Assembly (NCBI RefSeq): GCF_023343835.1
Contig: NC_064443.1
Span: 3,224,001 to 3,288,000 of the forward strand
Direction of reading: 5' to 3'
Length of the DNA: 64,000 nt
Origin: Lagopus muta
Lineage: Eukaryota; Chordata; Aves; Galliformes; Phasianidae
Shown here: positions 51,601 through 62,735 of the stretch, piece by piece
Layout of the letters: every line of letters begins with the position of its first letter
How positions within the stretch are numbered: the stretch's first letter is position 1
Notes under the pieces: generated by a model
Databases searched by the model: none
The model's input: only the letters and a program-made list of their open reading frames with translations
Told to the model about the DNA's origin: nothing
Made by a program: the position numbers and the translations under genes

Positions 51601-54600
51601 GAATGCACTTGGTGTGATTTGAGCTCAACATGAAGATGAAGACCCCTAGCAGACATGAGTTGTAACTCTGTAGGGGTTTAGATGTCATGGCACCTCTGAA
51701 TGCAGCACATTGGTGCCACACACCTGACATAAAATAACTGACAACAGTTACTCCCAAACATGACTGACAGTGGTGTTGGTTTTCAACAGGTAGCAAATGG
51801 CAAGTGGAAGCGACCAAGCAAATACTGCCCCGTGGATCTCTTCTCAGGGTAAGGACACGCGTGACTCCGTGGTGCTTTTGCCAGAACAGCCTGGTGTAGG
51901 TTTGTTTCTCAGATGGCTTTTACTGTCCCTGTAGTATTAAGGATAATTAATGCCTGCTTGCCTGACTCATACAGTGCATGTCTGAGGTGCTTTACACCTC
52001 TTCACGCTTCTTCCAGGAATCAGCGTTGCTTATTAATGAAGCAGTACCTTCTGCTACATAACATGAGACCTCAGAAGTGTTCATTTACTCAGATTAGAGG
52101 TTCTAATTTCCAGAAGTCACTTAATCTCTGTGGTGAATTTAGGATGAGTAAAGGTGGTGGCAAAACATTCTTGGATTCTTTCTTTCCCAGAAATAAACAA
52201 AGAATGCACTTTGCTTTGAAGAGCTTATTGCAGGAGGCACAGAACAACTTGAAAATATTTAAGGTAAACAGTCTGATTTGTCTGCTTGATTGGTTTTTCT
52301 TTGTAATGTTTAATTTTTTATGCCTTGGCTTTTAAACAAATTGATTTCAGCACTTGGACAGTCAAGACCCTGCTTCAAAGTGCCTAATAGGCACTGTCAG
52401 TGTTGGACTGTGAAGTGGAAGAAAATGGGAAAATTCTTAGTTAGATTTCAGGGCAGGTAAGTAATAATTTCTCAGAACTAATTAGTGAATGAATCAGCAA
52501 GAAGCAACTGATAGAGACTTTCAAATGATTTAAAACTGTACATTCTTCAAGAGGAAGAAAATGAAGAACTTTGCATGTTGCTACAAATATTTTTGGAATA
52601 ATATAATAACATTACAACATGAAGACCAATGTGCAACACACCTCACTGAAAAAGTAAGAAGTCACTTTTTTCTATGTGGAAATAATGTAGTGGAAATAAT
52701 ATAAAGCAGAAACTGACGGATTATGCAGACTTTCAGATTAACTCTAAATACTTAAAATTATTTTCAGTTCATTCCAGTATTAAACCAATTATTTCAATTA
52801 CTTAAACTTGGATTGTCCCAGTGGTTCCATCCAGGTACAGGTAACTGTCTTGCTTTTTCTGCCCCACGTTATTCTAGCCTTCCATTTCCCAGTGTGCCTT
52901 TCAAAGGAGTTTGTTTGATATGGCACTTTTTCACTGCTGACATTATTCAGAAAGGACAGGTGATGCCGGCCTTAGCACCCATTCAGTTAACTACAACAGG
53001 TAGGGACATTAGCTGCAGATCAGTTCTGTTGTTGGAATTACTTACAGTGGATTTGGTGCAGTAAAGCCGTGTGTGAGTTACATGTTGTGTTTTTTGATAG
53101 TCCTAATTCAAAAGTCGTTACCTGGATATCTATTAAACAAATTGGGTAAATTTGGAAGAGATTGGAATGTATTTGCATGCAGACTGTTAGATTAATTGAC
53201 TCTTTTCTCACCATGTGTCCTTTTAAACTACTCAATGTGGTGTTTGGGATAACTGCGTACAAGTAACTGGATTTCATGAAGTGCCGACATCTATCTCGTT
53301 CTTTTGCAGAATGGGGAACTAATTTATGGCTGTAAGGACGACCAGGAGTGCTCCTCTGACTGGAATGAACTCGCTCGTCATTTAAAACCTTTCTTTTTTC
53401 CTTCCAATGGGTTGGTCAGTGGCCCACACTGCACAAGGACAATTGTTAAAGAACTGATCCAGGTGATAACTCTGACGCTACTAAGTAGCACTGATGCCTG
53501 CAGGGCAGGTGATATGAAGACAGTTCCTGTCTCCCAAGGAAGAAGCTACTGTGAAGCAAGTGCTTTTAATAAGGAGCTGGTAAGAAATGGTAAGAAAGAA
53601 TTCCTTGAGCACTGTTATCACACAGGGATGTGGATCTTTGCTTCTCGTTTGCTCTTTACTGGTGTGAGAACTGAAACGGTAGAATTCTAGCAATTCAAAC
53701 AACAACAGCAAACAACCAAGTTCTGAGCTGCACTGCTGTTAGGTCATTGTTTCTAGTATGACCTTGTAGGGAGCACTTCTACCACCTCCATCTATGCAGG
53801 GGGATGAGAAATAGTTCAGAAGGCAGTAGAGGATAAATTGAACACCAGCGTGAGCTGACAACAGTGACAGATAATTTGAAGTGACGGGGGCTACGCTGTG
53901 TGTAATGAAGTCTGGTTGCTTTTTGTTGATTAGCTACATAGCGTTTGGTTCTTACCTTCCCCTACCCTTTCTGACAGCCCCAGCCAGCTAGGCTATAGTT
54001 TGTTTTCTTTCCTACTCCACTCCTGGTAAAGAGGTGTGAATAGTGGAGGTGTTTGAAAATCAAAGTGTTTTTTTTTCCTTTGATTGATCTGAAGCATATT
54101 TGGATTTGCTTTGTGAACAAGCACTTGCCGTGGCAAAGTGAAGCAATACAAAGACATTCGTGGCTGCCTTTTTTGAAAACACCTTTTCTTCTAGGTAAAC
54201 ATAAATTGGAAAGCTCTGGCTTACCGAGGGGTTGCCTCCTTTATAAAACTCTTCAGGCTCAGATGCTTGACATGCTGGATATTGAAGGACTCTACCCTTT
54301 GTACAACAGAGTTGAACAGTACTTAGAGGAATTTCCTGAGGAGAGGTAAGACTTGATGCCATTTCAGTTCTGATCAAGTGGTTTTGCAGACAAGTCTGGT
54401 TCTGTGCAGACACAGCTATTTGTTAACTTACTGCTGTGTGCAACCTCCCTTAACAGCATTGTGTATTCTGAATTTCTAATTTGAAGTCTGAAATGATGGG
54501 ATTTATTGCTTCAGGTTTTGATGTTAGTCAGTTTGACGTGAATTTTAAAGTACTAATTAAAGGAAGCTCACAGTAAAATATGAAAGAAAATACTGTTCCT

Positions 54601-57600
54601 CGGAGGGAAGATACAGTAACTGGATGGTAGCTTTCCCCTGCCTTCAGAAGCTGCAGAACAATGTCTGCAGTAATAATGATATTTTTACAGTCATTCTCAA
54701 GTCTATATTAGTCTACCTCCTACCAGCACTTCAAAACCCTTAATTTGATGTTCAGCTGCAGCCCAAACTGTCCTGCAGGTTCTCACAGAACAGATGAATG
54801 GATAACAGTTTATTATCTGTCCATCTGCTCTTGACCGGCCTGCCCCTTGTATGTAGGTTGCTCTGAAAGTAATGCCTCCCATCTGTTCCCCTGGAAGCTA
54901 CAGCAAAGAGAATGAGTGCAGTGATGCTGTTGGACAGAACAGATTCTCAGTTACAAGATGCTCTTTCGGCATTACAGCGTTAGCTTTCATTTTTGTTAGC
55001 AGTGATCAACAGCCTGCATGCCCTGCTAGTATAAACAAGCACCTGTGGAGGTGGCCCTCTATTGCTGAAATACATCACCCACTGCCTCCCTCTGCTCACA
55101 TCACTGCTTGGTCTCCACAACTGTTCAGCAAGTGTCAGAGAATTGTCAGTAGGTGCCTTTTTGACACGTGGAGGAATTCAATGACACACCTTTGCTTCTT
55201 AGGCGCTTCCATGTCAGATGCCATTCTGTCAGACTGCCCCTCTGCTGCCATCTGCTGCATGGCAGTACAACGTAAAGGAGTATTAATGAGAAGCTTCAAC
55301 CTCTACTGCCATCCCACCAACAGAATCAAATAGGAGGCATTACTTTTGGAGCAGTTCAAGATGCTGCATTCATGCTGAAATAAAGCTTGTTAGTGGACAT
55401 AATGGCTGTAAAAAGACTTAACTGGATGCTCCCTGCATTCTTGAGTAACTGCCTGTACTTCTGCCCGTGCTCACACGAGGGCACTCTGGCTTCACTTGCA
55501 AGACATGGCAGCTTGTGCTCCTTCAGCTCTTCTGGCCTCCTTTGTTGCAGCTGAAGCCTTATCTTCTGGAGGGCAATGAATTGGCCTCAAGTTCTGCTTA
55601 AATCATTCACTGTGTGGCTTACCTGGATATCTATACATTAGGCAAGTTACTTTAAAATGTATTTCATCTGTGTGGTGTTTTTATGCTGCAAACCCCATTT
55701 TTAGGGGTTCAGATTTTCAGGGGTTCTGCTATTTAACGTGGGAAGGAAGGTTGCCAAAGGAACCATCCCAGTGCTGGTGCCTCCAGTGCCTGCACCTGTT
55801 GTGAAGCTGGGGCAGAACAGGTCCTTATCAGAAAAGATCATACCCTGATATTAGCATGGCTTTCCGGGAGCTTCTGAGCAAGCAGTTTAGAACAAGCAGT
55901 TCTCAACTTTGGAACTTTCTGCTGAGAAATACTGTTCTTGTGACATACAGGTAGCAGCAGATTAAAAACAAAACAAAAAAACCCCTAGCACCACAACCTA
56001 AATGGATGCACATCTTAAGACAAGTGAGCGTGGTGGGGATGGCAGCAGCGTTAGCTGAGTGTTAACCTGTTCCATCCTTTGTGCTTTTCGTGGTGTGTTC
56101 CAATCTGAACATCGGGGCTGTTGATCTTACTGGCAGTAAATCATCTTGGCTGTTTGTAAATCTTCTTTCAACATTTATTTAGAAGTACATTACAGATAGA
56201 TGGACCTTACAACGAAGCCTTTTATGAGAAGCTGCTAGATCTTTCAACAGAAGACGATGGGACGATAGCATTTGCATTAACAAAGGTACTTTTCCTGGTG
56301 TTGTTAGTCTGACAAGTGTCATAAACACCTAACTGAAATCAGGGCATAGAGTGCTAGCATCACTGTTGTCTTGTTACAGGAAAAGAGTAATTCTGCCAGT
56401 GTGCAAGGCTGTATGTTTATATAGCAGAAGTAGTTGAAACCAAACATTTTTTAGCATCTGTTGTTAGAGGGAGGTGTGGGGGGGAAGTAGAGCTAGCTAT
56501 TTCCTTCCTAGGCTGAGGAGGCATTTATGTGACCAGGTACTTCTTTGGCCTTCAGTAACAGAACCTGTAGGAAATGAAGGTGATTCTTACACAGGTTGCT
56601 GTAATACCACCTACTTTTCTGCTAAACATCTGCTGTAGAGATCATTTCTAGCTCTTAAAACAACTTACTACAATACTGTGTACACTTATAAAGCCTTTTA
56701 TAAGGAGCTGTATGCTTGATATCTAGACAAATACAAATCCTAATGGAGAATTGAAGGTATTTCTTTATTGTGTAGGTGCAACAGTACAGAATTGCAATGA
56801 CTGCTAAAGACTGCTCCATCATGATTGCCCTTTCACCTTGTCTTCAAGATGAGTGGTAAGAACAACTCAAATCATTATGAATGGGAAGCACAGTTCAGTA
56901 GATTCATGTAACTTTAGCAGTTGAGTTTTTGGGGAGGGGTGCCTCCAATGTTTGGCTGTGGGCATATTAATAAGTTGGAATTCCAATTTAAGATAGGAGT
57001 AGAAGCAACCTGTGAAGAATTTTATGTTGATAAAATGGGTCAAGTTTTCATATTTACTCCCTTTTTGATTGTTCACAGTGTAGAACTCTAGCTAGAATTC
57101 TAGTTTTGACTAGTTAGAATTTTTCTGCCATGGTGTCCTTATAGGAAAAACTTCTTTTTCAAGATGAGTTGCCCAGAACTGCTTAATTAGAAAGCACAAG
57201 TCTGTGTTAAGCATATCAGTAAGGCAATAATTGAGAGGGAACATTTTGCATGGTAAGGCAAGGGGCTTTGCCACAGCATTGCCTTCTGTGATTGTGCCAG
57301 CACCAAGTTTGCTCTTACACAGGGCAGTTTGCTTTTGCAAAGCTTTAGAGAATATAGCCTCCTGCATTTGTGCTGCAGTTCCTGAATAAAACACTCAGCA
57401 GGGAGATGGCATGTGCAGTGGCTGCCTTATTAGTAAATTCTCTGTCCTTCAGTGTGTGTGGGCAGCAGTTCTGATTCTAAATTGTATTACCTTGAACTTA
57501 AGAGGGAGTTGCAGTAATTGCTCCTGCTTGTTAGTAAGGGTTCTGGTTTGTATGCAACATCACTTAGAGATGGATTATATTTACTAGCTATAAAGGCAGC

Positions 57601-58084
57601 AATTGTGAGTAATGTCTTAACTTGTGCTGTGTAGAAACCAAAAGGAAAATGTGTCTAAGAAGTACCAACAAATTTGCCTTAGAATTGTTAATCTGGAGCT
57701 GCAGTTTCTCAATGCCACGCTGAATGAAGTTTATTTGCCTTGGCTTTCATGGAATTCATAAAAGAAACGAGAGTCACTTTTGCAAGGGGACTTGAGATAC
57801 ATGACTGAAAAATACTGATTTCAGTGACTCAGATGTGCAATATGGTTTTGTTTTCCAGCTCTGAGCAAAGACCTGTGGTACTTGCATCCAAAACAAGATT
57901 CACCTTTTCTGTTTCTGTCCTGGACCTCGATCTTAAACCGTATGAAAGCATTCCTCATCAGTACAAACTGGATGGCAAGATAGTAAACTATTATTTGAAG
58001 AATGTACAGGCCAAAGATGACCCAGTTATGTCCAGTCTCTTCAAGGAGAATGAAGACTGCACGTTAGTTCTCCACAAAGTGTAA
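36666..58084 (+). CDS. IPPK: IPPK, inositol-pentakisphosphate 2-kinase
   Basis: Thirteen coding exons join in phase to 491 residues, the same length as human IPPK: 36666-36746, 47247-47294, 49312-49407, 49973-50039, 50581-50702, 51097-51186, 51790-51848, 52191-52263, 53310-53589, 54195-54345, 56183-56285, 56776-56855, 57859-58084. The enzyme phosphorylates inositol pentakisphosphate at position 2 to give InsP6 (phytate), used in mRNA export and inositol-phosphate signalling. Identity is clear throughout: MDENEW and YHGEGN at the N-terminus, SGYAMCLPNLTRLQTYRF, the family EIKPKCGF signature (136-143), the Cys/His cluster C159, C162, H164, H166, then FFFPSNGL, SGPHCTR, AKDCSIMI with D402, and VLDLDLKPYESIPHQYKL with D439/D441. 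The last blocks carry the metal- and phosphate-handling acids in the plant enzyme structure as I recall it. Exon 9 has two GTAAGA donors ten bases apart; only the second keeps frame. Intron 1 is 10.5 kb and intron 10 holds a mariner fragment. Confidence 0.97.
36828..36843 (+). repeat. Poly(G) run, 16 bases
   Basis: Sixteen consecutive G about 80 bases inside IPPK intron 1, on the transcribed-identical strand. Such a run can form a G-quadruplex and is also error-prone in assembly. Confidence 0.85.
37880..38030 (+). repeat. CR1 LINE 3'-end fragment in IPPK intron 1
   Basis: Sense CR1 3' sequence: ggttggatggggccctgg, ggtccctcccagcccaacc and a terminal gtgtgattctgtgag motif. It is in the same orientation as IPPK. 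Confidence 0.85.
54856..55356. mobile_element. Non-autonomous mariner (Galluhop / Mariner1_GG type) in IPPK intron 10
   Basis: About 500 bases bounded by inverted repeats of about 24 bases: ggttgctctgaaagtaatgc at 54856 and the complement of its inner part ending near 55356, with about five mismatches between the ends. A TA precedes the left end, as expected for mariner targets, but the right TA is degraded. Internal sequence such as agcctgcatgccctgct resembles the chicken Galluhop mariner as I recall it. The internal frame at 54872-55333 is not a transposase, so this is a deletion derivative. The full-length element is about 1.2-1.3 kb. Confidence 0.82.
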
Positions 58085-60963
58085 CTTTTCTTAGAACACA
58101 TTAGAAAGTGAGAGATCAATGGAATACAATTATGGTGATTTTTTTCTATTGTGTTCAGTGCATTTTTCAGCTGTGAATGTTTTTGCTTTAAGAAATGACT
58201 TCTAATTGGTATGCCTTTAAAAAGACATGGGGTAGCACTAGAACATGCATTGGCTGTGTAACCTTACTGAATGTACTTAACAGGACAGAACAGATAACGT
58301 GCCAAACCTTGCAACTAGAGGACAGATCAATTTAATACAAAAAGTCCACTTCCTTAGAATTGAGATAGCACAGAAGTAAAGGTTTCCTGAAATATTGCAC
58401 TAACATTGAAAACCTAATTGCTAACAAGAGAATTGCCTTGAAGCTTGTGCTTTTAAGTCCCACTCCTACCTTCTAGAGGGGAAAGGAATGCTCTAACAAA
58501 ACCTAATAGAAATCTTCAGCATTAAATCCACTGAAAATAGAACTGCCGTGGCTTTCAAGTGTTACTGATGTATGGGACTGACCACCTTACTGCAAACACT
58601 CGAGTAGTAATGCATGAGGCTCAGAAAACCCAACAGCCTCCAGAAATTTTGCAATCACTTTCTGTCTACCTAAAGCTTCTGAAACTAAGTGAAGAGGGTT
58701 AAAGGTAAGCATATCTGAATGTTGTGTGATAGCTGAACTCGTCTGACATACTTGTCTTTTATTTTCTATGTTATGTGCTGCTATTGAAGGTGAAGCCACA
58801 GCTCACTCTTTCCTAATGTAAACTGAGTGACAGAAATAACGTATTCTACATCTTCCATATTACTTTGGGTCTTTCAGATCATGTCAGATGTTGGCATTAT
58901 CTCAGACATCCCACGTACTGCATAGCATGAGCAGCTGCTTTCAAGGCTCATTCTTTTAAGTGACAGAAAAGAGGTGACAGTCTCTGATTTTCTTTTCTGA
59001 AGCTTAGGAGGTCACTTTCTCATGCTGAGTACTACAGCTAAGTTTATATCACTACTTCAGCAGTTTACTGATGGCTTTACTTTGTAAACATGGGTACACA
59101 CAGCTGGAAGCCTGTGTGATTTTTGCAGAAGTCCATTTGCAAAGAAGATCCCGATTCAGAGACTGAAGATAAACTCAAAATTGGGGCAGTGTGATAAAAT
59201 CCACAGCCACTTTCCCCCCAGGAGTGGGGATTACAAACCCTAAAATGCAGAGAGGTGCTACTGAAGCTACAGTGAGCTGCTGTTATCTGTGATTAATGCC
59301 TGCTTACTGGTCATGTTTTTCAAGAATAACGTAGGCTAATATTTAAACATATTTACATTGAGATCTCAGTGTGATGTTTGAACTGTTTTGTTACCTGAAA
59401 TTCAAAAAGCAGAATCAAACACTGCTGTAAAGTTGCCTCAACTCAAGAAGAAAGGGGAAATGCAAAATACCCCCACACCTATAGCAGTAGGGCACCATGT
59501 TGCAATCTCTTGTGTTCCACTTCCAGGTGACAGTCTGCCTTTGTGCAGAGGGGGCATGGGCTGTTCTCACTCCACTGCGATACCGAGTGTAAGGAGCTGG
59601 TAGTTAACAGCAGGAGTAACTGCTGCTTTTGTAAGAAAGCCAGGGAAAAAAGAGGTCTGTTTTTAAAAACAAGAGAATCTGCAACTGTTAGAGAAGTTGA
59701 GGAAGAATTATCCACAGCTGAAAAGGTTTTTATGCTGTAACTTCAAAAGACATTTCATATGCAAATAGAAGTGTACGTGTTGATAAAAGTTTCATTGCCA
59801 TGCAAGAAGAAACTAAAGATGAAATAAAGATTGCACAAAACTAGCTAAGCCAGTAACATGTCAGTGGATAGAGTAGCAATGAATTTTGCCTGTCTACTGG
59901 GTTTCAAACTTGAAATTAGTCTGCCTTATATCTACCAAGATATTTCATTGAGCTGCTGTCCATCAAAATGTAATCTCTGGCATTGTTCTGCTGTAGATTC
60001 TGACACAAACTAGTTTCTCCCAATCTTCCAGAGCAGTAGGAGACTGTTGCAATATTAAAACTACTGTTGCTTTGAAATTAGTAGGTTTAATGATTGGTTT
60101 CCCCAGCTGTTTTGCTATTGCTGTATAATGCTTTGTCATAACTCAAGTGCAGAGCAGGCAGTTGTACTGCTTATGCATGCTTACAGCAGCTATGGACTTG
60201 AAAAGGAAGGCCTCCTAATATTATTTGGGAGTCCACATCGTTCTCATCTTTGGCCCTTGATTCCAGGAACAACTTACTCTGCCCAAAAATTAGGTGTCTT
60301 CACATTGTACACCTTGGTTTGAACAGCTCTGTTGAGTGACAGCTACAGCAGGGCAGGAACTCCTGAAAAATGCTGACAGCTCACAGATGAGGTAATGGTA
60401 CATGGAGTAGAAGTGAAAGATGACAAAACGTCTGTCAAATGTTTGGTTTCTTCAGGGAGGAAGGTGTGAAACGTGGTGCTTTTATATTATATTATCTACT
60501 CAGATTCCCCCCAGAAGTGTGAGGATTACCTACCATTCACAGCAAGCAGTACTCTACTCACCCATGGGCTTTTACAAAAGCAGAACGGGCCTTTCTGCTT
60601 TAATTTAATGCCATCTCCACCCAACACCGCTACGGAAAAGAGTTAGTTCATACAGTGGCATTAAGCATAACATTTCTTCAAAATCTTCAAACTATTTGCC
60701 TCCTTCCAGCCTAATTTAATAAGAAAGCTACTCAACTCTTTGTTCTAGGAGTCTCTTGCTGTTCTCTAGTCATTTTAAAATCACTGTACTTTTACAGAGC
60801 TGTGAAATGGAACTTCCACTTTTTATGGACTTGATTTTGACAGTGCATGATCTTTTAACACTTTCCAGGCATCTAGAAAATGTTAAAAAGATAAACCACT
60901 CTGGTACATTAATGATTCAAAAAAGATAAGTTTATAATGAAATCACTCTGTACATGTAACTAT

Positions 60964-61002
60964 TTTATTTGGCATTTTTGTATTTAAATGGCTGTATTTA
61001 TT
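60964..61002 (-). promoter_or_regulatory. Candidate CENPP poly(A) signals
   Basis: On the minus strand AATAAA appears at 61002-60997 and again at 60969-60964, about 180-220 bases after the CENPP stop. Using either would make the CENPP 3' UTR overlap the IPPK 3' UTR. Confidence 0.5.
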
Positions 61003-61102
61003 TTCATGTCATGACAATTTATATATAACGTGCCATAATTGTACAGATAGCATGTTTTATGAGTATGGTTTCTAAATGGAGAATAACTTAATGTTTATAT
61101 TC

Positions 61103-61108
61103 AATAAA
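61103..61108 (+). promoter_or_regulatory. Probable distal poly(A) signal of IPPK
   Basis: Perfect AATAAA on the plus strand, only about 77 bases before the complement of the CENPP stop codon at 61185-61187. Confidence 0.6.
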
Positions 61109-61184
61109 ATTATAGACTGCGTAACACAATACCTTAATTAAAACTACTTTTGAAATTGCTACCTGTTGTACATGATGCTGGTAT

Positions 61185-62735
61185 TCATTTTTCCAAGCTG
61201 AATGCTTGAATCAGATTCTCAATAGCAGTTTCAATCCCAAACAGAAGCAGCATGCTTCGGAAGCAGGTGGGTGCATTGTCAATAGCTGCTTTCTTCTGCT
61301 CACCAACTACAAGAAGAATGCAGAAAATTAACATTACTTTCACACACATTTGCTGTTCCTTACAGCAGCTGGCAGCCTTGCATTTCAGGGTAGGACAGAT
61401 TGCCTGCTGCCTAAAACAAGATGTACTTGTTTTTGTAGTTGCTTTAAATAAAATATGTTGGAGGTGAAGCTCAGCAGCTTGCATTTCCATTTTATCTAAG
61501 GACAAGCTGGCCAAAAAAAAAAAAAGGGGGGGGGAGGGTGGCATTCTTAAAAGCTCAGAAATGGCCTCTGCAAGGAGCGGTGTTACCTTGCTCTGGTACT
61601 TTGGGCAGGAGGTCCAGAACAGGCGTAGTTGTCCCTTCTTCACTGATGAGCATCTTCCAAACAATCATCAACTCAAACCTGCACACAGCCAGAGGAAAGT
61701 TAGATGCTAACCAGGCAACCGGCTTTGTTTCTTCAAAGCAGAAAACATTCAAGAGCACAAAGTTCACATAGAATCATAGAATCACATCACGTGATGCAAC
61801 TCACATCTTTGTTTTTGGGAATCAGAAATACTTCCATTTTTGAGCCAAGGAAAACCAGTAATTTGCTGATGAGATGTTACTCATTTCCAGGTACATACAA
61901 CTTCTCAACCTCACCACATTTTCTTCCCCCTCCCGCTCTTGTATTTGTCTCATAAATGGTAAGTTTCTGTAGCACAGCGGTAATGGTGCTATGCAGAGTG
62001 AAGAGAGATTTCTCTGCAACTTCAGGTCAGGTGTTTTAGATGCAGCATGAAAGCAACAGAACAACTTCACAAGCATTTCCGTACAGAGCATGATGTTCTG
62101 GGCTGGGGGTGAGATCCACCCTTGCAGAGGTTTTGGCCTTTTTAGGATCACACACAGCAATAAGTGCAGCTGTGCCCAGGAAGCCCAAACAAACAGCAGA
62201 GGAAGGGCAAGATGAAATGAATCTCTTTGAACTTGACATATTTTCTGCTGCACGGGAGGGAAGATGTGTCTCACATTACTGAACTTGGAATTCAGATCAT
62301 TTGTTATAAAATGAGCTTCCAACACATGCTGTTTTCCTTAAAATGCAGCAGCAGGTACTCAAGGTGGCCTTGCAGCTGGCTTACCTACCAGGACCACACA
62401 GAAGCAGCATCTACAGGCATTTCTTATTTTTTTCCCCTCTCTGCCTCTGATAGTTTTCAGTGTGCCATGGTAACACTGAACTGTAACAGGCATCGCCCCA
62501 TCTGTGTGTTTAGAGAAGTTACTGCAAAGCAAAGAGTGCCTTAATACTGAAGCAGGACTATTGGAAATCATTACTGTGCATAAGTCACCCCTCTTTGCAA
62601 GTAAAATCTGTCCCTTTTGCTTAGAAACAACACAAAATCCCTCTTATTGCCTTACCCGGGAAGCTGACGGTTCCTTAGAATTATGTGATCTCCCTCCTGT
62701 CCTTCTGGAAGGATGACGATGTTGGGATATTTGGT
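61185..62735 (-). CDS. CENPP: CENPP, centromere protein P (C-terminal exons, partial)
   Basis: Three terminal coding exons on the minus strand, 62735-62656, 61678-61587 and 61306-61185, join in phase to 97 residues ending in SLEK and a TGA. They match the end of human CENP-P: KYPNIVILPEG for KYPDAVYLSEG, GFELMIVWKM for GFELVIVWRI, LDLLPKVPEQ for LDLLTKVPQR, and AAIDNAPTCFR...LLFGIETAIENLI for AIETAPLSFR...LLGIEAALESLI. CENP-P belongs to the CENP-O/P/Q/R/U group of the constitutive centromere network and carries RWD folds; the segment seen is the last part of the C-terminal RWD domain. The upstream exons were not found between 62735 and 64000 and probably lie outside the window. It is convergent with IPPK, a neighbour relation also present at human 9q22. 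Confidence 0.93.
61511..61539. repeat. Poly(A)-poly(G) tract in the last CENPP intron
   Basis: A run of about 13 A directly followed by about nine G and a ggaggg tail. Confidence 0.8.
61768..61786 (-). repeat. CR1 3'-terminal repeat remnant
   Basis: The string catagaatcatagaatca is the reverse complement of the octamer-type repeat that ends CR1 elements. Only the tail is left, inside a CENPP intron. Confidence 0.6.

Larger units (their letters stand above)
58085..61125 (+). other. IPPK 3' UTR (inferred)
   Basis: After the stop codon there is about 3 kb of AT-rich sequence without a conserved frame, ending in an AATAAA at 61103-61108 followed by T-rich sequence. The right boundary is approximate and earlier poly(A) sites are possible; one AATAAA lies near 59823. 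Confidence 0.6.

Noticed and set aside
52001-52335. Plus-strand 140-codon frame running through IPPK exon 8
   Set aside because: Only 52191-52263 is exon, as shown by splice sites and human alignment; the rest is intron read-through.
54872-55333. 153-codon frame inside the mariner fragment
   Set aside because: It starts within the inverted repeat and shows no transposase motifs; it is an accident of the deletion derivative.
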